Source of the DNA: Tridacna crocea
Taxonomy: Eukaryota > Mollusca > Bivalvia > Cardiida > Cardiidae
Length of the DNA stretch: 64,000 bases
Assembly (NCBI GenBank): GCA_943736015.1
Contig: OX031069.1
Location: forward strand, 24,805,235-24,869,234
Direction of reading: 5' to 3'
The position numbers were made by a program, and so were the translations under genes. Under the pieces are notes generated by a model that saw only the letters and a list, made by a program, of their open reading frames with translations, ran no database searches and was not told the DNA's origin. Shown piece by piece: positions 63,601 through 64,000 of this stretch. Positions within the stretch are counted from its first letter, which is position 1; the number at the start of each line of letters is the position of its first letter.

Positions 63601-63641
63601 GGAGTTTGGTGTTTACGCTTTGTACAGACCATAAGAGAAAG
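39478..63641 (+). CDS. CERS: Ceramide synthase, N-terminal part (6 coding exons, 3' end off window)
   Basis: Coding segments 39478-39668, 42561-42687, 43993-44099, 46648-46705, 49083-49133 and 63549-63641 join in phase to exactly 209 codons. The enzyme N-acylates sphingoid bases with acyl-CoA in the ER membrane. In order: a first membrane helix, then a Hox-like domain (KKRKNVLPNKQLEAAY ... RQVEVWFRKRKK) with the third-helix WFRxR motif as in CERS2-6, then a membrane helix (WHLMFYSTFFIYGMIVLWD), the conserved FWKSINCWEGWPRQ loop (human PWLWNTRHCWYNYPYQ) and the TLC start DIYWYYMMELGFYWSLVFTL ending DHKRK. The catalytic Lag1 HH motif should lie in the next exon. It looks closest to CERS5/6, which is an impression only. 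The last intron (14.4 kb) is mostly repeats. Confidence 0.95.
39785..40006 (+). mobile_element. Family A MITE, diverged
   Basis: TTAACCCTTTACCTCGAAAT to GGTAAAGATTTAA, hairpin eroded. Confidence 0.8.
40045..40272 (+). mobile_element. Family A MITE, intact
   Basis: TTAACCCATTACCACACAAT to GGTAAAGAGTTAA, near-perfect hairpin. Confidence 0.93.
40273..40501 (+). mobile_element. Family A MITE, intact
   Basis: Directly adjacent to the previous copy (TTAATTAA at the join). Ends GGTAATTAGTTAA. Confidence 0.93.
40502..40665 (-). mobile_element. Family A MITE, partial
   Basis: Right half CCATTTGCAGATGA and hairpin with TGGTTACCA; distal half lost. Confidence 0.7.
41035..41263 (-). mobile_element. 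Family A MITE, intact
   Basis: 229 bp, TTAACTCTTTACCAAAAGAC to GGTAATGGGTTAA, perfect hairpin. Confidence 0.93.
41303..41526 (-). mobile_element. Family A MITE
   Basis: GCCTTTACCAAATGACAACA to GATAAAGAGTTAA. Confidence 0.9.
41691..41919 (+). mobile_element. Family A MITE, intact
   Basis: TTAACCCTTTTTCCAAACAG to GTAAAAGTTAA. Shares TTAA with the following family B copy. Confidence 0.92.
41916..42146 (-). mobile_element. Family B MITE, intact
   Basis: TTAACCCTGTCCCAAACGAC to GGGAAAGGGTTAA, hairpin centre TTGTTATGAGCAA. Confidence 0.92.
42310..42525 (+). repeat. GATTAGCCTGTGCAG-type repeat
   Basis: Two tandem units, each with GATCAGCTTGTGCAG or GATTAGCCTGTG followed by ACAGCACTTTACG or ACAACACTTTACG. 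Another copy lies at 43755-43845. A family very common in bivalves (recollection). Confidence 0.6.
42561..42687 (+). CDS. CERS: Ceramide synthase exon 2 (first half of Hox-like domain)
   Basis: 127 nt, acceptor ATACTTTCAG, donor ATAAAG|GTAACT. It encodes FLVVPIAISLGVPDKKRKNV through LQHTLIK. The exon also shows that the upstream coding exon ends on AC. Confidence 0.93.
42770..42975 (-). mobile_element. Family A MITE, interrupted
   Basis: The hairpin arm GTTGGAAAAGGAGAAAATAC and its partner GGCATTTTCTCCTTTC are separated by the 86-bp insertion at 42842-42927, which sits in the hairpin centre. Confidence 0.75.
42842..42927. mobile_element. 86-bp TIR mini-element
   Basis: CATAGGCGTAGGACAG at the left and CTGTTCCTACGCCTATG at the right. 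The 5-bp duplication TAGTT flanks it (42837-42841 and 42928-42932). Far too small to encode anything. Confidence 0.85.
42976..43754. other. No exon recognised
   Basis: Ceramide synthase intron 2. A short (GA)n at 43569-43582. No further structure supported. Confidence 0.45.
43755..43845 (+). repeat. GATTAGCCTGCGTGG-type repeat
   Basis: GATTAGCCTGCGTGGACTGT then GCAGGTTGATCAGAGACAAC. Same family as 42310-42525. Confidence 0.6.
43993..44099 (+). CDS. CERS: Ceramide synthase exon 3 (Hox helix 3)
   Basis: 107 nt, acceptor TTTTCACCCAG, donor TGCAG|GTCGGT. It encodes SLSKQTDLTERQVEVWFRKR then KKMDQPLPLQKFREC. WFRKRKK is the homeodomain-type recognition helix kept in CERS2-6. Confidence 0.94.
44170..44388 (-). 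mobile_element. Family A MITE
   Basis: CTCTTTACCAAACAACAAAA to GGTAAAAGGTTAA. Shortened hairpin. 70 bp downstream of ceramide synthase exon 3. Confidence 0.88.
44543..44748 (+). repeat. tRNA-derived SINE, full length with target duplication
   Basis: The tRNA-like head has A box TGTGGCTCAGTGGT and B box GGGTTCAAGCC. The tail includes CGCCGTGATATGACTGAAAT then AAAGCGGCGTAAAACACC. A perfect 16-bp duplication, TTCTAAAACATTGCTG, flanks it (44527-44542 and 44749-44764), so it is a fairly young Pol III retroposon. Confidence 0.88.
45000..45540 (+). repeat. Composite palindromic repeat H, copy 2
   Basis: GTGATAAAAAGAATCTGACA, then two hairpins with GTTATTAAGCTCGCCAAAGG and GTTATTAAGCGAGCC. It ends near AACAAGGGAGGTTATGTGAT. 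Confidence 0.7.
45660..45835 (+). mobile_element. Family A MITE, old
   Basis: Right half GAGCTACTCTTAGCTTGTCA and remains of the hairpin. Confidence 0.5.
45836..46055 (+). mobile_element. Family C MITE, intact
   Basis: TTAACCCTTTACTCCATAGA to GGGGTAGAGGGTTTAA. Hairpin arm GAGAAAAAGTGAAATTGCTC. Confidence 0.9.
46111..46336 (+). mobile_element. Family A MITE
   Basis: AACACTTTACCAAACAATCC to GGGAAAGAGTTAA. It lies between two copies of a 58-bp flank (46056-46113 and 46337-46395). Confidence 0.9.
46391..46617 (+). mobile_element. Family A MITE before ceramide synthase exon 4
   Basis: TTAAACTATTACTACACAAT to GGTAATGAGTTAA. Hairpin with a few mismatches, 30 bp from the exon. Confidence 0.9.
46648..46705 (+). 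CDS. CERS: Ceramide synthase exon 4 (membrane helix)
   Basis: 58 nt behind a long T tract and CAG, donor GGGAT|GTAAGT. It encodes WHLMFYSTFFIYGMIVLWD. A family A element ends only 30 bp before the exon (TTAA 46614-46617), so part of the usual branch-point region lies in transposon sequence. Confidence 0.92.
47289..47516 (+). mobile_element. Family A MITE, intact
   Basis: TTAACTCTTTACTAAAAAGT to GGTAAAGAATTAA. Confidence 0.9.
47513..47575 (-). mobile_element. Family A end fragment
   Basis: TTAACTCTTTACCAGAAATG then AACCAAATTGAAAG, cut by the next copy. Confidence 0.6.
47576..47804 (+). mobile_element. Family A MITE
   Basis: ATTTACCACACAATGATGAC to GGTAATGGGTTAA, near-perfect hairpin. Confidence 0.9.
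47893..48103 (-). mobile_element. Family A MITE, hairpin deleted on one side
   Basis: TTAACTCTTTACCAAGCAAC to GGTAAAGAGTTAA. Most of the second hairpin arm is missing. Confidence 0.88.
48128..48460 (+). repeat. tRNA-like SINE split by a family B MITE
   Basis: CTTTAGCTCAGTGGTTATGG at 48139 is an A box. The match resumes after the MITE with ATCTTGAATCCCGCCAGATG near 48417, a B-box-like end. The insertion therefore postdates the SINE. Confidence 0.55.
48170..48394 (-). mobile_element. Family B MITE
   Basis: GAACCTTTCCCAAACGACAA to TGTGGAAGGTTTAA. Hairpin centre GCTCATTATGAG. Confidence 0.9.
48643..48863 (+). mobile_element. Family A MITE, diverged
   Basis: TTAACCTCTTTACCACACTA start. Right end GTCATTTGGTA without TTAA. 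Confidence 0.85.
49083..49133 (+). CDS. CERS: Ceramide synthase exon 5
   Basis: 51 nt, in phase at both ends, acceptor CGTCTTTCAG, donor AGGCAG|GTAAGA. It encodes KPYFWKSINCWEGWPRQ, the conserved CW loop of the family. Confidence 0.93.
49230..49439. mobile_element. Family D MITE
   Basis: Hairpin GGGCAACATAGATCAAGATC then AGACAGCACAGAGC with inverse, right end CAGTAAAGGGTTAA shared with the next copy. Begins about 100 bp after ceramide synthase exon 5. Confidence 0.8.
49436..49547 (-). mobile_element. Family A half copy
   Basis: TTAACTCTTTACCAAACGAC and the right half only; the hairpin and distal half are gone. Confidence 0.75.
49544..49711. mobile_element. Mirror copy of family A (two left halves)
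   Basis: TTAATCCATTACCACACAAT, hairpin, then the inverse of the left half (CAGAAGGCTACTTC ... AGTGTTTGGTTA). The counterpart of the two-right-half copy at 1856. Confidence 0.75.
49711..49890 (+). mobile_element. Family A MITE, left end missing
   Basis: Hairpin with GGTAACC and right half ending GGTTAAGGGTTT. Confidence 0.75.
49893..50800 (+). repeat. Bivalve-type AGCTCACCTGAG repeat with internal tandem units
   Basis: Opens AGCTCACCTGAGCACGAAGT and closes AGGTGAGCGATATAGGACCA. Four units of about 150-170 bp each contain CTGAAACTAGAAGGHGYAGA and GGACCTCTACCAAG. No coding frame. Confidence 0.75.
50902..51130 (+). mobile_element. Family A MITE
   Basis: TTAACCCTATACCATACTAT to GGTAAAGGGTTA. 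Confidence 0.9.
51131..52185. other. Repeat-poor intronic stretch
   Basis: No MITE recognised over about 1 kb, unusual for this window. It could hold the promoter or leader of the possible nested gene, but I see no firm signal. Confidence 0.35.
52186..56627 (+). CDS. Possible small nested gene, function unknown
   Basis: Three open segments inside the last ceramide synthase intron join in phase: about 52186-52283 (GDFHPHHSFETAASETQ...KAAK, donor AAAG|GTAAAG), 55106-55159 (EENVKIVQVRGTDVQVKT, acceptor GTTTTAG, donor ACA|GTTAAG) and 56529-56627 (TCQEPSSQVEGELQAY...KSHYVKH, stop TAA, acceptor with a T tract of about 17 then CAG). The product would be hydrophilic, with no membrane segment or motif I know. 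No start codon was found in frame before the first segment, so a leader exon is missing or the model is wrong. The second donor is weak. Alternatives are a non-coding RNA or chance open frames. Confidence 0.3.
52597..52651. repeat. 16-bp tandem repeat, about 3.5 units
   Basis: Units of the form GCCCATTACAATTTCG repeat with small changes. Confidence 0.85.
52923..53345 (-). mobile_element. Family E element, truncated
   Basis: TTAAAGGTGGCCCTTCAGAT start (minus orientation of 27471) through TTTTTAAGGGAATACC. The far end is missing. Confidence 0.75.
53505..53697 (+). mobile_element. Family A MITE, left end missing
   Basis: Hairpin GTGGGAAAAGGAGAAAATGC with decayed partner; right end GGTAAAGAGTCAA. 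Confidence 0.75.
53764..54010 (+). mobile_element. Family A MITE with internal 25-bp duplication
   Basis: TTAACCCATTACCACAGGCA to GGAAATGAGTTAA. GACGCCTCTGAGAAAGAAGC plus CTTT is present twice in tandem at 53799-53847. Confidence 0.9.
54007..54239 (-). mobile_element. Family A MITE
   Basis: TTAACTCTTTCCCAAGCAAC to GTAGTCTTAAGAGTTAA. Shares TTAA with the previous copy. Confidence 0.88.
54419..54606 (+). mobile_element. Family A MITE, hairpin partly lost
   Basis: TTTAACCTTTTACCACTCAG to GGTAAAGGGGTTA. Confidence 0.75.
54725..54830. mobile_element. Family D hairpin remnant
   Basis: AGTGTAGACCAATGATCAAC and inverse GTTGGTCTGCACTG. Confidence 0.55.
55576..55803 (+). mobile_element. Family A MITE, intact
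   Basis: TTAACCCATTACCACGCAAT to GGGTAATGAGTTAA. Hairpin centre altered to GGTAAGTCGC. Confidence 0.92.
56170..56388 (+). mobile_element. Family A MITE
   Basis: ATAACCCATTACCACAGAAT to TTGGTAATGTTAA. The second hairpin arm is shortened. Confidence 0.88.
56640..57010 (+). repeat. AGCTCACCTGAG-class repeat, partial
   Basis: GTGCGTGCGTCCGTAAACTT, then CTTCTCCTCAGAAACTATGG and GGTTGCCATGGCAACCAAAG as in the copy at 49893. A terminal scrap (GAGCGATACAGGC) lies at 57917. Confidence 0.65.
57085..57311 (+). mobile_element. Family A MITE
   Basis: AGTCTTTACCATACAGTCCT to GGTAAAGAGTTAA. Confidence 0.88.
57478..57657 (+). mobile_element. Family A MITE, left end missing
   Basis: GACAAAGAAGACTTTAGAAA, hairpin arm partly deleted, right end GGTAATGAGTTAA. 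Confidence 0.85.
57654..57880 (-). mobile_element. Family A MITE, old
   Basis: TTAACTATAACCAGAAGACA to GGTAATTGTTAA. Confidence 0.75.
58289..58516 (+). mobile_element. Family A MITE
   Basis: TTAACCCTTTACCAAATCAT to TAATAAATAGTTA. Confidence 0.9.
58517..58789. other. No exon recognised
   Basis: AT-rich intron sequence of the ceramide synthase gene. Confidence 0.4.
58790..58918 (-). mobile_element. Family A MITE, old
   Basis: Hairpin GAATGCTTGTCACAAGCATT and terminus GGCTATGGGTTAA. Confidence 0.55.
58919..59299. other. No exon recognised
   Basis: AT-rich intron sequence with no supported structure. Confidence 0.4.
59300..59400 (-). mobile_element. Family A fragment
   Basis: TTTTGCCACAATATTTTCAA then AGTCGTCACTGTGTG. 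Confidence 0.55.
59700..59843 (+). mobile_element. Family A MITE, old
   Basis: AAACATTGTAGGAGAAGAAG and TAACCAGCATTAACTCC. Confidence 0.5.
59844..60053 (+). mobile_element. Family A MITE
   Basis: TTAATCCATTACCACACAAT to GGTAATGAGTTAA, with about 20 bp lost in the right half. Confidence 0.92.
60050..60262 (+). mobile_element. Family A MITE
   Basis: TTAACTCTTTACCGCAGAAT to TTTGGTAGAGTTAA. Shares TTAA with the previous copy. A duplicated right half follows at 60263-60340. Confidence 0.85.
60660..60694 (+). mobile_element. Family C left-end fragment
   Basis: TTAACCCTTTACTCCATAGA then CACTCATTTCTAC, cut where a family A copy begins. Confidence 0.8.
60695..60923 (-). mobile_element. Family A MITE, intact
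   Basis: 229 bp, TTAAGTCATTACCGAACAAC to GGTAATGGGTTAA, perfect hairpin. Confidence 0.93.
61077..61205 (+). mobile_element. Family A MITE, right half missing
   Basis: TTAACTCTTTACCACAGAAT, hairpin, then H sequence. Confidence 0.8.
61285..61513 (+). mobile_element. Family C MITE, intact
   Basis: 229 bp, TTAACCCTTTACTCCACAGA to GGGTAAAGGGTTAA, perfect hairpin with centre GCTCGTAACGAGC. It splits the H sequence CAGATTCTTTTT | ATCACATAACAATATT, which is uninterrupted near 61000. Confidence 0.94.
61912..62130 (-). mobile_element. Family A MITE
   Basis: ACTCTTTACCACACAATAAA to GGTAAAGGGTGA, near-perfect hairpin. Confidence 0.88.
62270..62400 (-). mobile_element. Family A fragment
   Basis: CATTTTCTCCTTTTCCCACA arm with decayed partner. 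Confidence 0.6.
62406..62437. repeat. Pyrimidine microsatellite (CCTT/CCCT)n
   Basis: CTTTCCTTCCTTCCTCCCTC then CCTTCCTCCC, one strand entirely C and T. Confidence 0.85.
62444..62683 (-). mobile_element. Family A MITE
   Basis: TTAACTCTTTACTAAACAAC to GCGTAGTAAAGAAATAA. Hairpin with several changes. Confidence 0.85.
62687..62860 (-). mobile_element. Family A MITE, hairpin lost
   Basis: CCTTACCAAACAACAAAATT start and the right half; then decays. Confidence 0.7.
62862..62948 (+). mobile_element. Family A/B left half, truncated
   Basis: TTAACCCTTTAACACATGGT then CATTGTGGCAAATAGAGAAG, ending where the next copy starts. Confidence 0.7.
62947..63177 (+). mobile_element. Family A MITE, intact ends
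   Basis: TTAACCCTTTCACAAACAAC to AAGGAAAGGTTTAA. Confidence 0.9.
63178..63391 (-). mobile_element. Family A MITE with loopless hairpin
   Basis: TTAACTCATTACCAAACAAC to GGTAATGGGTTT. The central TGCTGGTTACCAGCA is missing, so the two arms meet at GGAGAAAACATTTTCTCC. Confidence 0.9.
63393..63510 (+). mobile_element. Family A right half
   Basis: CTTTTCTCCTTTTCCTTCAT then TTGTTATCTGCATATGCTTT; right end AGCAAAGAGATAA. Confidence 0.65.
63549..63641 (+). CDS. CERS: Ceramide synthase exon 6 (start of TLC domain)
   Basis: 93 nt, in phase at both ends, acceptor ATTTACAG, donor GAGAAAG|GTAAGG. It encodes HVSNDIYWYYMMELGFYWSL then VFTLCTDHKRK. Human has [20 protein letters not shown] at this place, followed by the Lag1 motif. 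Confidence 0.95.
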
Positions 63642-63709
63642 GTAAGGACCTGAAAAATGGTCTCAAATGGCATGCAAACAGCCTTTTGATTTTCTTCGGA
63701 AATCAAATT

Positions 63710-63790
63710 TTTAACCTTTTACTGAAACGTTGTTGAAAAAGGAGAAAAAGCTGGTTACCAGCACAGCGTTTTCTGTATTTTCTTCTATTT
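63710..63790. mobile_element. Family A hairpin fragment
   Basis: GTTGAAAAAGGAGAAAAAGC around GGTTACC. Confidence 0.6.
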
Positions 63791-63824
63791 AACCTATTAC
63801 CAAACCATCCTGGGTTTTCACAAG

Positions 63825-64000
63825 TTTCACCAAACAACAAAATTTTGGACTCAATCAAATTGAAAGCTGTTACAGACAACAAATTAAATATTACTCTAAG
63901 GATGAAGTAAGGTGTTGAAAGGATAGAAATCAGTGTAGGAAAAGGTAAGAATGTTGTTTTCCAGCATGTTCTCCTTTTCCAACAATATTTTGAAAAGTTT
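63825..64000 (-). mobile_element. Family A MITE, cut by window end
   Basis: CACCAAACAACAAAATTTTG and diverged hairpin CAGTGTAGGAAAAGGTAAGA. Confidence 0.7.

Overview
The window is eukaryotic, AT-rich, intron-rich animal DNA, most likely from a bivalve mollusc. The evidence is the spliced genes with GT-AG introns, tRNA-derived SINEs of a type common in molluscs, and the long 'AGCTCACCTGAG' and 'GGTGACCC' dispersed repeats familiar from bivalve genomes. The species assignment is inference.

Two host genes were pieced together exon by exon from splice sites and reading phase. (1) On the minus strand, 18148 down to 917, lie nine coding exons for the N-terminal 741 residues of telomerase reverse transcriptase (TERT). 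They cover the TEN domain, a very long linker containing ten 10-residue repeats and a nuclear localisation signal, and the start of the RNA-binding domain. The rest of the RNA-binding domain, the reverse transcriptase and the C-terminal extension lie beyond the left edge. (2) On the plus strand, 39478 to 63641, lie six coding exons for the first 209 residues of a ceramide synthase of the Hox-domain type. The Lag1 motif and most of the TLC domain lie beyond the right edge. The two genes are divergent, with about 21 kb between their start codons. A possible small three-exon plus-strand gene (52186-56627) may sit inside the last ceramide synthase intron.

The rest is dominated by short non-autonomous DNA transposons. 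I count about 110 copies or fragments of four sibling families that share one design: TTAA at both ends, a terminal inverted repeat opening CCCTTT or CTCTTT, a length of about 213-232 bp, and a central near-perfect hairpin of 60-70 bp. Family A has the left end TTAACCCTTTACCACACAAT, the right end GTCGTTTGGTAAAGGGTTAA and hairpin centre TGGTAACCA. Family B has ends TTAACCCTTTCCCAAACGAC and centre GCTCGTAACGAGC. Family C has the left end TTAACCCTTTACTCCATAGA and arms GTGAAATTGCTC. Family D has the left end TTAACTCTTTAAGCCC and an arm carrying AGATCAGACTGCA. TTAA targets plus CCCT-like termini point to piggyBac-type transposition (inference). In the copy list, strand plus means the CACACAATCCC end is on the left. 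These copies fill almost every TERT and ceramide synthase intron and make up an estimated quarter to third of the window.

Layout: 0-1.2 kb TIR element and TERT exon 9; 1.2-18.1 kb TERT introns and exons packed with family A-D copies; 18.2-39.4 kb intergenic region with MITEs, foldback elements, a 3.9 kb unit bounded by a 23-bp inverted repeat at 30.3-34.2 kb that carries eight copies of an unfamiliar 14-bp motif, and a bivalve tandem repeat at 37.8-38.5 kb; 39.4-64 kb ceramide synthase with a 14.4 kb last intron. No CRISPR array, rRNA, functional tRNA or recognisable retrovirus-like element was seen.
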